64,000 bases of DNA from Betaproteobacteria bacterium (GCA_028291945.1 JAQGNH010000392.1:32678-96677); one strand, 5' to 3'. Counted from the first letter of the stretch, positions 50,447 through 63,412 are shown. A program made the numbers and translations. The notes: a model not told the origin generated them from the letters alone.

Positions 50447-50875
50447 TTAAATTGCAGGCACCAGCCGCGCCTTGTCGAAATTCTCAAGCTCGAGCGACAT
50501 GACTTTGCCGTCGACTTCGATTTCGACCTTTCCGGCACGCGTCTCCCGCAATACCCCCACGAAGTTGCGCTGTCCTTCGAACGGCACACGCAGCTTGATG
50601 CGCGCCCTGTGGCCGGCGAAGCGCACGAAATCCTGTTCTTTCCTCAGCAACCGGTCGAGCCCCGGCGATGAGATTTCGAGGCGCTCGTAATCGACGCCTT
50701 CGACCGCAAGCACGCGGCTCAAGTGGTTGCTCACCGTGGCGCAGTCTTCGACGTGAATGCCGCTGGGCTTATCTATGTACACTCGCAGCAGCTTGCCTTT
50801 TCCTGAGCGCTCGAGATCCACGAACTCGTAGCCCAAGCCTGCCAAGGTCGATTCCAGCAACTGCAGCAAGTCCAT
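50447..50875 (-). CDS. rimP: Ribosome maturation factor RimP
   Basis: 30S assembly factor. 142 residues with LLESTLAGLGYEFVDLERSG, LRVYIDKPSGIHVEDCATVS (Asp-Cys segment typical of RimP) and EISSPGLDRLLRKEQDF motifs, and a C-terminal SH3-like barrel. It heads the rimP-nusA-infB-rbfA-truB-rpsO-pnp run. Its leader of about 50 bases carries a terminator-like hairpin. Confidence 0.97.
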   Translation of the reverse strand: MDLLQLLESTLAGLGYEFVDLERSGKGKLLRVYIDKPSGIHVEDCATVSNHLSRVLAVEGVDYERLEISSPGLDRLLRKEQDFVRFAGHRARIKLRVPFEGQRNFVGVLRETRAGKVEIEVDGKVMSLELENFDKARLVPAI

Positions 50876-50892
50876 AAATCCTGCGCCACAAA

Positions 50893-50915
50893 CAAAAAAT
50901 GGGCGAGCCGCCCAT
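50893..50915 (-). terminator. Leader hairpin with T-run before rimP (attenuator-like)
   Basis: On the minus strand: ATGGGC-GGCTC-GCCCAT, the last T of which begins a run of six T (complement of 50894-50899), 18 bases before the rimP ATG. It lies downstream of the likely promoter, so it can stop transcription before the operon. Confidence 0.75.
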
Positions 50916-50935
50916 CGTTTCCCACAGAGCCTTGA

Positions 50936-50964
50936 AGTGTAACAGAAATAAGGTCACAAACCAA
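50936..50964 (-). promoter_or_regulatory. Promoter of the rimP-nusA-infB operon
   Basis: On the minus strand: TTGGTT (complement of 50959-50964), a 17-base spacer and TACACT (complement of 50936-50941). The transcript would begin near 50929 and meet the hairpin within about 15 bases. Confidence 0.5.
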
Positions 50965-50999
50965 GGCTGCTGAGCGGCGCAGCACAGCCTGGCGGGGCT

Positions 51000-51032
51000 T
51001 GTCATGCGGGGTTTACTGTATATAATTACAGC
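51000..51032 (+). promoter_or_regulatory. lexA promoter with SOS box
   Basis: TTGTCA (51000-51005), a 16-base spacer and perfect TATAAT (51022-51027). CTGTATATAATTACAG at 51017-51032 is an exact CTGT-N8-ACAG LexA box and covers the -10. A Shine-Dalgarno AAGGAG follows (51035-51040) six bases before the lexA ATG. This shows SOS autoregulation directly. Confidence 0.92.
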
Positions 51033-51046
51033 TAAGGAGATCCCCC

Positions 51047-51649
51047 ATGGACACACTCACCCCTCGCCAGGCGCAAATACTGAAGTTGATCGAGGACTAC
51101 ACCGAAAAATCGGGGTTTCCGCCGACGCGCAGTGATATCTGTGAAGCCATGGGCTTTCGCTCGCCCAATGCCGCGGAGGAGCACTTGCGCGCCCTCGCCC
51201 GCAAAGGCGTCATCGAAATGATCCCCGGTACCTCTCGCGGTATACGACTGAAGCAGGAGCCTGGGGTTCCCATCGTCGGCCGTGTCGCCGCAGGCTCGCC
51301 GATACTCGCTTCAGAGCATATTGAGGGCCGCTACCAACTTGACGCCGCGCTCTTCAACCCGCGCGCAGATTACCTGCTCAAAGTGCGGGGCTTAAGCATG
51401 CGCGATGCGGGTATCCTCGACGGCGATCTGCTGGCGGTCCATCGCACGACCGAATTCCGGTCGGGACAGATCGTGGTTGCGCGGCTTCACGACGAAGTCA
51501 CCGTCAAGCGCATCCGCAAAAACCGCGACAAAGTCGAGCTGATCGCAGAAAACCCGGCATTCGCGACGCGTGTCATCGATTTGAAGCGCGACACGCTTGA
51601 AATCGAAGGCATCGCGGTGGGCATCATTCGCAACGGCCGGACTCTATAG
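51047..51649 (+). CDS. lexA: LexA repressor
   Basis: SOS repressor that cuts itself when RecA filaments form. 200 residues. The winged HTH (1-65) includes [20 protein letters not shown]. The cleavage site is Ala82-Gly83 in GRVAAGSPI. The catalytic pair is Ser117 in [15 protein letters not shown] and Lys154 in DEVTVKRI. It leads the lexA-imuA-imuB-dnaE2 cassette, imuA starting 2 bases after its stop; whether a second LexA exists elsewhere is unknown. Confidence 0.97.
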   Translation: MDTLTPRQAQILKLIEDYTEKSGFPPTRSDICEAMGFRSPNAAEEHLRALARKGVIEMIPGTSRGIRLKQEPGVPIVGRVAAGSPILASEHIEGRYQLDAALFNPRADYLLKVRGLSMRDAGILDGDLLAVHRTTEFRSGQIVVARLHDEVTVKRIRKNRDKVELIAENPAFATRVIDLKRDTLEIEGIAVGIIRNGRTL

Positions 51650-51651
51650 AT

Positions 51652-52329
51652 ATGGGCCTCGAAGCCGTTCTCAACCACCCCGCGGTCTGGCGCGGCAACG
51701 AATGTGCGCGCGTTGCGTTCGCTGTTCCGACTGGCTTTGCCGAGCTCGACGCGCAACTGCCCGGCGGCGGCTGGCCGACGGGCGCGATCACCGAGATTTA
51801 CGCCGAGCGCGCAGGTGTTGGCGAAATGAAGCTCACTGTCACTGCGGCCGCGCGACTGACGCAGGAAGGCCGCTGGCTCAGCGTGATCGCACCGCCCCAC
51901 GTTCCTTATGCACCCGCGCTCGCTTCACACGGCATACGCCTCGAGCGGCTGCTGCTGATCCAGCCGGGCAGCGTGGAAGACAATCTCTGGGCTGCCGAGC
52001 AGGCGTTACGTGCGTCATGCTGTGGTGCCGTGCTGCTGTGGCAGGACCACATCAACGAACGCGCCCTGCGCAGACTGCAGCTCGCTGCAGAAAGCGCGTC
52101 CACTTCGTTGTTCCTGTTCCGCTCCGCACGCGTTGCACCGGCTTCCCCGGCAGCGCTGCGGCTGCATGTGTCACGCGTGCAGGGGAGGACGATCGTGCGC
52201 ATACTCAAGCGCCGCGGAGGCGGGCTGCCTGCACCCATTACGCTCGATCTGCACGGGACGCCTGTTTCGCGCGTCAGACGACCGGCAGCTCCGCGTGTGC
52301 GCGAACCGCTGCTCACAGCATTATTCTGA
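51652..52329 (+). CDS. imuA: ImuA, SOS mutagenesis accessory protein
   Basis: RecA/SulA-like protein that works with ImuB and DnaE2 in damage-induced translesion synthesis. 225 residues. GFAELDAQLPGGGWPTGAIT near residue 27 is the family's RecA-core-like opening; the Walker A loop is degenerate (EIYAERAGVGEMKL). The RecA-like beta strands (LLLIQPGSVEDNLWAAEQAL) follow. Tight spacing to lexA (2 bases) puts it under the LexA box. Confidence 0.93.
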   Translation: MGLEAVLNHPAVWRGNECARVAFAVPTGFAELDAQLPGGGWPTGAITEIYAERAGVGEMKLTVTAAARLTQEGRWLSVIAPPHVPYAPALASHGIRLERLLLIQPGSVEDNLWAAEQALRASCCGAVLLWQDHINERALRRLQLAAESASTSLFLFRSARVAPASPAALRLHVSRVQGRTIVRILKRRGGGLPAPITLDLHGTPVSRVRRPAAPRVREPLLTALF

Positions 52330-52351
52330 AACTTATCAGCTGGAATGAGCG

Positions 52352-53791
52352 ATGCTGTGGCTCGCTTTGCGGTTTGCTTCACTGCCTCTGGAAGTTTACG
52401 CACGCGCCGTACGCGCGTCGGATCCGCTCGCTGTCGTCAGCTCGACCGGCACTCAGGCTGAAATCGTCGCGTGCAATGACTGCGCGCGCCGTCGGGGCGT
52501 CAAACAGGGCATGCCGCCCGCTGCAGCTTCGGCGCTCGCTTCCGATCTTCAGGTCGTTCCGCGCGATGTCGCAGCCGAGAGCGCTGCGCTCGAGCGTATC
52601 GCAGCATGGGCCATTCAATTCACGCCTGCGGTCAGCATCGCGCCTCCGGGCGAAGTCCTGCTCGAAATAGCAGGCTCGCTCGCGATCTTCGGTGGATTGA
52701 AGCGCTTGTGGCGCGAAGTGTCCGAGGGCTTGCGCGCGCTAGGCTATGCAGCCACGATCGCGTGTGCGCCCACACCGCTCGCCGCGCAGTGGTTTGCCCG
52801 CGCAGGATCGAGTGTGCGGCTGCGCAACAGTGACGCATTGCGTGCAGGCCTTGCGGAGTTGCCGATCGAAGTGATGCAGCCATCACCCGACGCGCTCGGG
52901 CTGCTGCAGAACATCGGAGCGAGGACTCTGAGCGATTACCTCGCCTTGCCACGCGACGGCATGGCACGGCGTCTCGGCCAGGCGCTGCTCGATGATGTCG
53001 ACCGTGCGCTTGGAAGACTACCGGACCCACGCCCCTTCTTTACGCCGCCTACTTTTTTCAAAGCATCACAACCGCTGCCCGCACCCGCGCAGGAAGCCGA
53101 AATGCTGCTATTCGCGGCGCGGCGTCTGCTCGTCGAGCTGTGTGGCTATCTCTCGGCGACGGCCAGCGGTGCACAGCGTCTGACGTTTTCATTCTCTCAC
53201 CATGGACGCGAGCCCACACGCGTCACGTTGTCGCTCGTCTCCGCCACGCGCGATGCCGATCATTTGACCAATGTGCTGCGCGAGCGGCTCGAACGCACTG
53301 CGCTTCCCTGCCCTGCAACAGACATCGCGCTCGAAAGCGAGCTTCTTCTGCCGCTCGCGTCACGCAATCTTTCCTTGTTGCCAGACGCGGGACAGGACGA
53401 GGAAGCCGCAGCGCAGCTGATCGAGCGCCTGCGTGCACGGCTCGGGGACGAAGCTGTGCTGGGTCTCAAGCGCTTTGCCGACCACCGCCCTGAATACGCC
53501 TGGCGGCCGTGTCAACCGGGAAACAAAGACACGAGCACGGGTTTGGTTGCAGGACGTCCGCTATGGCTGCTCGCGCAACCGCGCTCGCTCGGCGAAGACG
53601 CTGCCGCACCGTGTTACGACGGACGACTGACGTTACTCGCCGGACCCGAGCGCATCGAAGCCGGCTGGTGGGATGGCCATGACATCACGCGTGATTATTT
53701 CGTGGCGTCCAATCCGAACGAGGCGCTGCTCTGGATATACCGCGAACGCGACCCGGGCGGCCGATGGTTTTTGCATGGATTTTTCGCTTGA
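52352..53791 (+). CDS. imuB: ImuB, inactive Y-family polymerase homologue
   Basis: Beta-clamp-binding hub of the ImuA-ImuB-DnaE2 mutasome. 479 residues with a Y-family fold. The catalytic acidic residues of active Y-family enzymes are missing: the first strand reads WLALRFASLPLEVY with no Asp, and the usual SIDE motif is VLLEIAGS. It keeps thumb-type HhH motifs (LGLLQNIGARTLSDYLALP) and the C-terminal WWDG-containing region common in ImuB. It is expected to recruit, not polymerise. It follows imuA by 22 bases. Confidence 0.94.
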   Translation: MLWLALRFASLPLEVYARAVRASDPLAVVSSTGTQAEIVACNDCARRRGVKQGMPPAAASALASDLQVVPRDVAAESAALERIAAWAIQFTPAVSIAPPGEVLLEIAGSLAIFGGLKRLWREVSEGLRALGYAATIACAPTPLAAQWFARAGSSVRLRNSDALRAGLAELPIEVMQPSPDALGLLQNIGARTLSDYLALPRDGMARRLGQALLDDVDRALGRLPDPRPFFTPPTFFKASQPLPAPAQEAEMLLFAARRLLVELCGYLSATASGAQRLTFSFSHHGREPTRVTLSLVSATRDADHLTNVLRERLERTALPCPATDIALESELLLPLASRNLSLLPDAGQDEEAAAQLIERLRARLGDEAVLGLKRFADHRPEYAWRPCQPGNKDTSTGLVAGRPLWLLAQPRSLGEDAAAPCYDGRLTLLAGPERIEAGWWDGHDITRDYFVASNPNEALLWIYRERDPGGRWFLHGFFA

Positions 53792-53860
53792 AAGACAAGA
53801 AGCCTCAACGCAAAGGGACGCAAAGGAAAAACCAAGGACGCCAAGCGATGAAGGCGTAAC

Positions 53861-53950
53861 TCGTCACTATTAATCGTCACCCGTTCCCGGTCACCCTCAC
53901 TCGTCACTCCGCTCCTCGTCACTTCGTCACCTGTCACCGTCACCGTCACT
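53861..53950. repeat. TCGTCAC word array between imuB and dnaE2
   Basis: About nine copies of GTCAC, mostly TCGTCAC, over 90 bases, all one orientation, in the 183-base gap that separates dnaE2 from imuB. No promoter or SOS box was recognised in the gap. Confidence 0.8.
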
Positions 53951-53974
53951 TAGTTACCTCATCACCCCCACCCG

Positions 53975-56900
53975 ATGCTCCCCCTCCCCGCCTACACCGA
54001 GCTGCACTGCCTCAGCAACTTCAGCTTCCTGCGCGGTGCATCGCATGCTGAAGAGCTCGTCGAGCGTGCACATGCACTCGGCTACAGCGCGCTCGCGATT
54101 ACGGATGAGTGTTCGGTCGCCGGCTTAGTGCGCGCGCATGTCGCTGCAAAACGCCTTGGACTGAAGCTCGTCATCGGCACTGAATTGAAGCTCGCGAATG
54201 GCGTCAAGCTCGTGCTGCTTGCCACTGACCGCGCGAGTTATGGACGGCTGTGTGCATTGATCACGTGTGCGCGCATGCGTACGCCGAAAGGCGAATATCG
54301 CGTCGAAGCGACTGACTTCGATGATGGCCTTGCAGGCTGTCTCGCTCTGCTCGTGCCGCAGGGCACGTCCGACCTCGAGCACGCGCGTTTCATCGCACAG
54401 CGTTTTCCAGGCCGCGCATGGATTGCCGTCGAGCTCGTGTCAGGCTCGAACGATGCCGCGCGATTCGCTGCGATGCGCGAGCTGAGCGCGCAATGCGGAT
54501 TGCCGCTCGTTGCAGCCGGCGACGTGCACATGCACGTGCGCTCGCGCCGGCCGCTGCAAGATGTGCTCACGGCGATCCGTCTCGGCGTCAGCGTGCATAC
54601 GGCAGGCGATGCGCTGCACCCGAACGCCGAGCGCCATCTGCGACGTCGCGTGCAGCTCGCATCGACCTACCCTGCCGAGCTTCTGGCCGAGACCGGGCGC
54701 ATCGCCGAACGCTGCGATTTCCAGCTCGATGCGCTGCGTTACGAATATCCCGCCGAGCTCGTTCCAGCAGGTCACACTGCGACGAGCTATCTGCGAGAGC
54801 TCACCGAAGCCGGTTTGAAATGGCGCTTCCCGCGAGGCACGCCTCAAAACGTGCGCGAACTGGTGGAACATGAGCTCGCGCTCATTTCCGAGCTCGAATA
54901 CGAACATTTTTTTCTGACTGTCTACGATGTGGTGAGTTACGCCCGCAGCAAACACATCCTGTGTCAGGGACGCGGCTCCGCAGCCAATTCCGTGGTTTGC
55001 TACAGCCTCGGCATCACCGAGGTCGATCCCGCACGCAGAAATGTGCTGTTCGAGCGCTTCATTTCACGCGAGCGCAAAGAACCGCCGGATATCGATGTCG
55101 ACTTCGAGCATCAGCGGCGCGAAGAAGTGATTCAGTACGTGTACGAAAAGTATGGACGTAACCGTGCGGCCATCGCTGCGACCGTCATCTGCTATCGGCC
55201 GCGCAGCGCGGTGCGGGACGTAGGCAAAGCGCTGGGACTCGAGCTCGCTCAGGTTGATCGTCTGGCCAAATCGCTGGCGTGGTGGGATAGCCGGCATGCG
55301 ATACCGGACCGCCTGCGTGAAGCCGGCTTCGATCCAGAAAGCGCAGTCATGGTCCATCTCGTCGAGCTGGTGACGACAGTCATAGGATTTCCCCGCCACC
55401 TGTCCCAGCACGTCGGCGGTTTCGTCATCTCACGCGGGCCGCTCGCGGAGCTCGTGCCGATTGAAAACGCGGCGATGCCGGCACGCAGCGTGATCCAGTG
55501 GGATAAAGACGATCTCGAAGCACTCGGCCTTCTCAAAGTTGACGTGCTCGCGCTGGGCATGCTCTCGGTTATTCGGCACGCGCTCGAATTCGTCGACCCC
55601 GGACGCAAACCCGCCGCGACGATGGCCGCAATCGTCGACCGCGGAGACGATCCTAAAGTGTTCGAGATGATCCAGCATGCCGATACGATAGGCGTGTTCC
55701 AGATCGAGTCGCGGGCGCAAATGTCCATGCTGCCACGTCTGAAGCCCACGGAGTTCTACGATCTCGTCATCGAGATTGCAATCGTGCGCCCGGGCCCCAT
55801 TCAGGGTGGCATGGTGCATCCCTATCTGCGCCGCAAACAGGGTCTCGAACCGACGAGCTATCCGTCGGAAGCCGTCAGGAAAGTGCTCGAGCGCACGCTT
55901 GGCGTGCCGATTTTCCAGGAGCAGGTCATGGAACTGGCGATGGTCGCCGCTGATTTCACTGCGGGCGAAGCGGATCAACTACGCCGCGCGATGGCCGCAT
56001 GGAAACGCAAAGGCGGGCTCGAGCCGTTCGAGCGCAGGCTGCGCGAAGGCATGCTGAAGAATGGATACACCGAGGAATTTGCCGAGCGTGTCTTCAGCCA
56101 GATCTGTGGATTCGGCGAATATGGATTTCCCGAATCGCATTCGGCAAGCTTCGCGCTACTCGCTTATGTCTCAGCATGGATCAAGCATTATGAGCCGGCG
56201 GCTTTTCTCGCTGCATTGTTGAACAGCCAGCCGATGGGCTTTTACTCGCCTTCGGTGCTCGTTCAGGATGCGCAGCGCCATGGCGTCGAAGTGCGTCCGG
56301 TCGACGTCACGATCAGCGTGTGGGACTGCACACTCGAACGCGCCGGCGACAACAAGCCGGCAGTGCGTCTCGGCTTACGCATCATCAAAGACATGACGAA
56401 AGTGGGGGCGGAGCGTATCGAAGATGCACGCAAACAAGGTTTATTCGAGGACGTCAGCGATCTCGCACGGCGCGCCGCGCTGAACCGCCGCGATCTGGCC
56501 CATCTTGCAGCCTCGGGCGCGCTCACGATGCTCGCAGGGCATCGACGCAATGCGCATTGGGCCGTGGCGGGCGCAATAAGCGAGCCGCATCTCTTACGCG
56601 ATGCACCCGTGCAGGAATCGCTGCCCTTACTCCAAACTCCAACCGAAGGCGAGAACATCATCGCCGACTATCGCAGCCTCGGTCTGACACTGGGCCGCCA
56701 TCCGCTTGCGTTACTGCGCAAGCGTCTGCAACGCATGCGCCTTGCGAGTGCCGAAGAGCTCAAGGCGATGCCTGATGGAAGGCCGGCAAAGACAGCAGGT
56801 ATTGTCACGTGCCGACAACGCCCCGGAACCGCGCAAGGCGTCATTTTCGTCACGATCGAAGACGAGACGGGTTATACCAACGTCGTTGTCTGGAACGATC

Positions 56901-57061
56901 TCGTGGAGAGGCAGAGAAAAGAGCTGCTCGGTGCGCGGCTGCTCGGCGTGGAAGGCTACATGCAGAAAGCAGGGGGAGTGATCCACCTCATCGCGCGTCG
57001 TCTAGTCGATCACAGTCCGCTGCTGGGAAGACTGCTGACGGAGTCACGCGACTTTCATTAA
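53975..57061 (+). CDS. dnaE2: Error-prone DNA polymerase DnaE2
   Basis: C-family polymerase for SOS translesion synthesis, without an essential replicative role. 1028 residues: an N-terminal PHP domain ([20 protein letters not shown]), palm with active-site acids ([20 protein letters not shown]), finger/thumb regions with GAKRQGLEP-like and [18 protein letters not shown] motifs, and a C-terminal OB domain ([20 protein letters not shown]). Its stop overlaps the def stop by 4 bases (convergent). SOS control would need transcription from the lexA promoter through the repeat gap. Confidence 0.96.
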   Translation: MLPLPAYTELHCLSNFSFLRGASHAEELVERAHALGYSALAITDECSVAGLVRAHVAAKRLGLKLVIGTELKLANGVKLVLLATDRASYGRLCALITCARMRTPKGEYRVEATDFDDGLAGCLALLVPQGTSDLEHARFIAQRFPGRAWIAVELVSGSNDAARFAAMRELSAQCGLPLVAAGDVHMHVRSRRPLQDVLTAIRLGVSVHTAGDALHPNAERHLRRRVQLASTYPAELLAETGRIAERCDFQLDALRYEYPAELVPAGHTATSYLRELTEAGLKWRFPRGTPQNVRELVEHELALISELEYEHFFLTVYDVVSYARSKHILCQGRGSAANSVVCYSLGITEVDPARRNVLFERFISRERKEPPDIDVDFEHQRREEVIQYVYEKYGRNRAAIAATVICYRPRSAVRDVGKALGLELAQVDRLAKSLAWWDSRHAIPDRLREAGFDPESAVMVHLVELVTTVIGFPRHLSQHVGGFVISRGPLAELVPIENAAMPARSVIQWDKDDLEALGLLKVDVLALGMLSVIRHALEFVDPGRKPAATMAAIVDRGDDPKVFEMIQHADTIGVFQIESRAQMSMLPRLKPTEFYDLVIEIAIVRPGPIQGGMVHPYLRRKQGLEPTSYPSEAVRKVLERTLGVPIFQEQVMELAMVAADFTAGEADQLRRAMAAWKRKGGLEPFERRLREGMLKNGYTEEFAERVFSQICGFGEYGFPESHSASFALLAYVSAWIKHYEPAAFLAALLNSQPMGFYSPSVLVQDAQRHGVEVRPVDVTISVWDCTLERAGDNKPAVRLGLRIIKDMTKVGAERIEDARKQGLFEDVSDLARRAALNRRDLAHLAASGALTMLAGHRRNAHWAVAGAISEPHLLRDAPVQESLPLLQTPTEGENIIADYRSLGLTLGRHPLALLRKRLQRMRLASAEELKAMPDGRPAKTAGIVTCRQRPGTAQGVIFVTIEDETGYTNVVVWNDLVERQRKELLGARLLGVEGYMQKAGGVIHLIARRLVDHSPLLGRLLTESRDFH

Positions 57062-57591
57062 TCGTCGGCGACTTCTTCGCCGGGGAAAAGCTCTGCGGTG
57101 AAACCAAAGGTGCGCATATCGCGTATCCGCATCGGGTACAGGATGCCCAGCAGATGATCGACTTCATGCTGCACCACGCGCGCGTGAAAGTCGGTCACCG
57201 TGCGGTCGATCGGCTTTCCGTACGGATCGACGCCGCGGTAACGCAAATGCTTGTATCGCGGCACGACCCCGCGCATGCCAGGAACGGAAAGGCACCCTTC
57301 CCAGCCCTCCTCCATCTCATCGCCGATCGGCTCGAGCTCGGGATTGATCAAGACGGTATACGGGACCGGTTCTGCTTCCGGATAGCGGGGGTTGAAGTCG
57401 AGACCGAAGATAACGACCTGCAACCCGACGCCGATCTGCGGCGCCGCGAGTCCCGCACCACTGAGCTCACGCATGGTGTTCTGCATGTCGCCAACAAGCT
57501 CGTGAAGCTCGGGCGTGTCGAATGCTTCAACGCGCTGTGCGACGTTCAGCAAACGCGGATCGCCCATGCGCAACACGGGCCTAACGGCCAT
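57058..57591 (-). CDS. def: Peptide deformylase
   Basis: Removes formyl from nascent N-terminal Met. 177 residues. Motif 1 is [16 protein letters not shown], motif 2 [11 protein letters not shown] (metal-ligand Cys), motif 3 [13 protein letters not shown] (HExxH). It starts 11 bases inside the mtnP-like gene's 3' end. A single-gene def away from fmt suggests this is either a second deformylase or simply a different arrangement; only a genome search would tell. Confidence 0.95.
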   Translation of the reverse strand: MAVRPVLRMGDPRLLNVAQRVEAFDTPELHELVGDMQNTMRELSGAGLAAPQIGVGLQVVIFGLDFNPRYPEAEPVPYTVLINPELEPIGDEMEEGWEGCLSVPGMRGVVPRYKHLRYRGVDPYGKPIDRTVTDFHARVVQHEVDHLLGILYPMRIRDMRTFGFTAELFPGEEVADD

Positions 57592-58327
57592 CGAGCGTCA
57601 CCAGGTAGTCGAGGATCTTGTGCACCCGGGTAAGGGCTCCGCGTGACACCGTGTTGATATCGGCCAGCTTGATGCCTGCCGCGCTGTCACCGCGCCCCGC
57701 GGCGTGATTGACGACCACCGCGATCGCTGCGTAACAAAGGCCAAGCTCGCGTGCGAGACCTGCTTCCGGCATACCGGTCATGCCCACCATGTCAGCCCCG
57801 TCGCGCTCGAAGCGGTTGATCTCCGCTGCGGTTTCGAGCCGCGGGCCCTGGCTCGCCGCATACGTTCCGCCCTCGAGCAGCGGCTCTGCCGCCTGTTTCG
57901 CCGCCTGCAGCAGGCGCTGCCGCAATGCCTCGCAATAGGGATGCGTGAAATCGACGTGTACCACGCTGCGATCGGTGCCGTTGAAATACGTGAACTCGCG
58001 ACCGTGCGTGTAATCGATGATCTGATCAGGTATCGCGAGCGTGCCCGGCGTAAGGTCGGCCCGTATGCCGCCCACCGAAGCAACTGCGACTACATATTTA
58101 ACCGGGTACTGCGAGAGCGCCCACATGTTCGCCCTGTAGTTGACCTTGTGCGGCGGTATCGTATGCCCGTAGCCGTGCCGCGCCAGAAATGCCACTGACT
58201 CGCCGCGCATCGTTCCGAACGTGATCGCGCCTGAAGGATCGCCATAAGGCGTCCGCACTACTTCTCGCCGTACCACATCGAGGTTGGCAAGCTGCGTGAG
58301 ACCGGTGCCGCCGATGATGGCTAACAT
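57581..58327 (-). CDS. S-methyl-5'-thioinosine phosphorylase (MTAP family)
   Basis: Phosphorolytic cleavage of a methylthionucleoside from polyamine synthesis. 248 residues: [13 protein letters not shown], phosphate-site [18 protein letters not shown], and the [20 protein letters not shown] and [17 protein letters not shown] stretches. The last three are shared with the Pseudomonas methylthioinosine enzyme (PA3004), so MTI rather than MTA as substrate is my reading; plain MTA phosphorylase is the alternative. The hpt gene upstream would recycle its hypoxanthine product. Confidence 0.87.
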   Translation of the reverse strand: MLAIIGGTGLTQLANLDVVRREVVRTPYGDPSGAITFGTMRGESVAFLARHGYGHTIPPHKVNYRANMWALSQYPVKYVVAVASVGGIRADLTPGTLAIPDQIIDYTHGREFTYFNGTDRSVVHVDFTHPYCEALRQRLLQAAKQAAEPLLEGGTYAASQGPRLETAAEINRFERDGADMVGMTGMPEAGLARELGLCYAAIAVVVNHAAGRGDSAAGIKLADINTVSRGALTRVHKILDYLVTLDGR

Positions 58328-58330
58328 TTC

Positions 58331-58475
58331 TTCTTGAATGCGAAATGATGAACGATGAATGATGAATAGCGAACGAGAGCGACGCGCGCGTTCACGGCCC
58401 TAATGCCAAACAGGCAGGCAGCAAATTTTACCCTCCGCATTTCCGCATCCATCATTCACCAGTCATCATTTCATC
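58331..58475. repeat. Inverted ATGATGAA-type arrays between hpt and mtnP-like gene
   Basis: The left arm (58336-58368) reads GAATGCGAAATGATGAACG followed by ATGAATGATGAATAG. The right arm (about 58434-58474) is, on the other strand, GATGAAATGATGACTGGTGA followed by ATGATGGATGCGGAAATGCG. The units are the same as those near 46.2 kb. The right arm extends into the 3' end of hpt. Confidence 0.75.
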
Positions 58476-59018
58476 TCGAAGCGCATAGATCGCGGGCAGG
58501 TTCCGCCATGCGCCGTAGACGTCCATTCCGAAGCCGAATACGTACCTGTTGGGAACGGTGATCCCGACAAAGTCCGCGACGATCGGTTTAGGACGTCCGA
58601 GGTCCTTCTGTGCGAACACGGCGCTGTAAAACTCCGTCGCGCCTGCGTCGAGGAGCTTCTGCCGTACGGCTGCGAGCGTGTGGCCTTCGTCGAGAATATC
58701 ATCGACGACGAGCACGATCCGGCCGGCTACAGCGGTGCCTGGGCTCACCTTCCAGGTGATCTCACCGCCCACGGTGGCCGTACCGTAGCGCGTCACATCG
58801 AGATAATCGAAATGCAGCGGAAAACGCAGTTGCGGCAGCAAGTGTCCGGCGAACATGACACTGCCGCGCATCACGCCGAGCACGAGCGGATGACTGTCCT
58901 TGAGCTTCGCGCTCACTTCCGCCGCGACTCGGGTAACCTCTGCAGCCACGCATTCAGCGGAACAGACTTCTTCGGCCGTTTCGAGTATGCGCCAGGCTTG
59001 TTCGGGCGTCGCCTTCAA
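58452..59018 (-). CDS. hpt: Hypoxanthine-guanine phosphoribosyltransferase
   Basis: Salvages hypoxanthine (and guanine) to IMP/GMP with PRPP. A type I PRTase of 188 residues. LVLGVMRGSVMFAGHLL is the pyrophosphate loop, FDYLDVTRYG the flexible loop, VLVVDDILDEGHTL the PRPP motif and PNRYVFGFGMD the C-terminal purine-binding part. Co-directional with the methylthioinosine phosphorylase gene, whose product would be hypoxanthine. Confidence 0.93.
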   Translation of the reverse strand: MKATPEQAWRILETAEEVCSAECVAAEVTRVAAEVSAKLKDSHPLVLGVMRGSVMFAGHLLPQLRFPLHFDYLDVTRYGTATVGGEITWKVSPGTAVAGRIVLVVDDILDEGHTLAAVRQKLLDAGATEFYSAVFAQKDLGRPKPIVADFVGITVPNRYVFGFGMDVYGAWRNLPAIYALRDEMMTGE

Positions 59019-59088
59019 TGGCTGATGTGACGAACGGTTCGTTACTAAGATGCGCCCAACTATATCAGCGCACGGATGACGCTGCGCG

Positions 59089-59973
59089 CTATTCCGGAAC
59101 CCGGCAGCCCATTGATTTGAGATAGCCGCGAAACTCGGCCCCTATTTCGGGATGCTTGACGGCAAACGCAAGATTGGCCTTGAGGTAATCGAGCTTGCTC
59201 CCGCAATCGTAGCGCACACCTTCGAACTCGTACGCAAACACATCCTCGTCCGCAAGCAGTGCGGCAATCGCATCGGTCAGCTGGATCTCTCCGCCCGTCC
59301 CAGGCGTCTGGTGCTGAAGGTGATGGAAGATGCGCGGCGTCAGGATGTACCGACCGACCACGCCGAGCCTGGAAGGCGCCTTCTCCGGATCCGGTTTCTC
59401 GACGATACCACCGATGCGATGCGGCGATTTCGACTGCTCTTCAACGCGTACGATGCCGTAGCGTTTGGTTTCATCGCGGCCTACGTTTTGGACTGCCAGG
59501 ATCGAACGGCCGCAGCGGCCGTAGATCGAAGTCATTTGCGAGAGCACCGGCGTTTGGGCATCGATCAGATCGTCCGCAAGCACGACAGCAAAAGGTTCCT
59601 CGCCGACAACGGGAAGGGCGCACAGGACCGCATGCCCGAGCCCGAGCGCCTGCGGCTGCCTCACGTAGACGCACGACACGTTCCTGGGAATGATCTCCTG
59701 AACGATCTGCAGCAAATCCGTTTTGCCTCGCTGACTCAGCTCTGCTTCGAGCTCCGTCGCCTTGTCGAAATGGTCTTCGATCGCACGCTTGCCGCGTCCC
59801 GTGATGAAAATCATCTCTGTCATGCCGGCCGCGACCGCTTCTTCAACCGCATACTGAATAAGAGGCTTGTCGACCACCGGCATCATTTCCTTCGCACTGG
59901 CCTTGGTCGCCGGCAGGAACCGCGTTCCCATTCCCGCCACTGGGAATACTGCTTTCGTCACTTCGTTCATCAA
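59089..59973 (-). CDS. galU: UTP-glucose-1-phosphate uridylyltransferase
   Basis: Makes UDP-glucose for LPS core, exopolysaccharide and glycogen-type polymers. 294 residues: [20 protein letters not shown] (nucleotide loop), [29 protein letters not shown], and [20 protein letters not shown]. Met1/Met2 tandem starts are equivalent. Upstream, the 60.0-60.19 kb stretch holds 70-bp repeats that would lie in its 5' region. Confidence 0.97.
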   Translation of the reverse strand: MMNEVTKAVFPVAGMGTRFLPATKASAKEMMPVVDKPLIQYAVEEAVAAGMTEMIFITGRGKRAIEDHFDKATELEAELSQRGKTDLLQIVQEIIPRNVSCVYVRQPQALGLGHAVLCALPVVGEEPFAVVLADDLIDAQTPVLSQMTSIYGRCGRSILAVQNVGRDETKRYGIVRVEEQSKSPHRIGGIVEKPDPEKAPSRLGVVGRYILTPRIFHHLQHQTPGTGGEIQLTDAIAALLADEDVFAYEFEGVRYDCGSKLDYLKANLAFAVKHPEIGAEFRGYLKSMGCRVPE

Positions 59974-60000
59974 GCCAACTTTCTATTTAGCGGCATCGCC

Positions 60001-60188
60001 GCATAAGCACGTCTCTGCGCCCATACCAAACCAGTGGCGTAGAGTTGATTGTATCCGGCGGCCGTAACCGCTTTAGCAGGCCTTCGCCCAGAGCGAGGGT
60101 GGGAGCGCCGTAGCGTCATTGTACCCGGCGGCCGTAGCCGCATAAGCGCGTCTTCGCCCCCGAAGCGTAGCGAAGGAGCGGCGTAGAT
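60001..60188. repeat. Direct repeats of about 70-73 bp, 2.5 copies
   Basis: GTATCCGGCGGCCGTAACCG at 60051 and GTACCCGGCGGCCGTAGCCG at 60121 mark two units; a partial third (CGCCGCATAAGCACGTCTCT) begins at 59998. GGCGTAG marks unit joints at about 60036, 60107 and 60180. The array fills the galU-ligA gap and touches the ligA stop. Confidence 0.8.
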
Positions 60189-60189
60189 C

Positions 60190-63395
<3,206 letters not shown>

Positions 63396-63412
63396 GAGGG
63401 CGCCTGCCAGCC

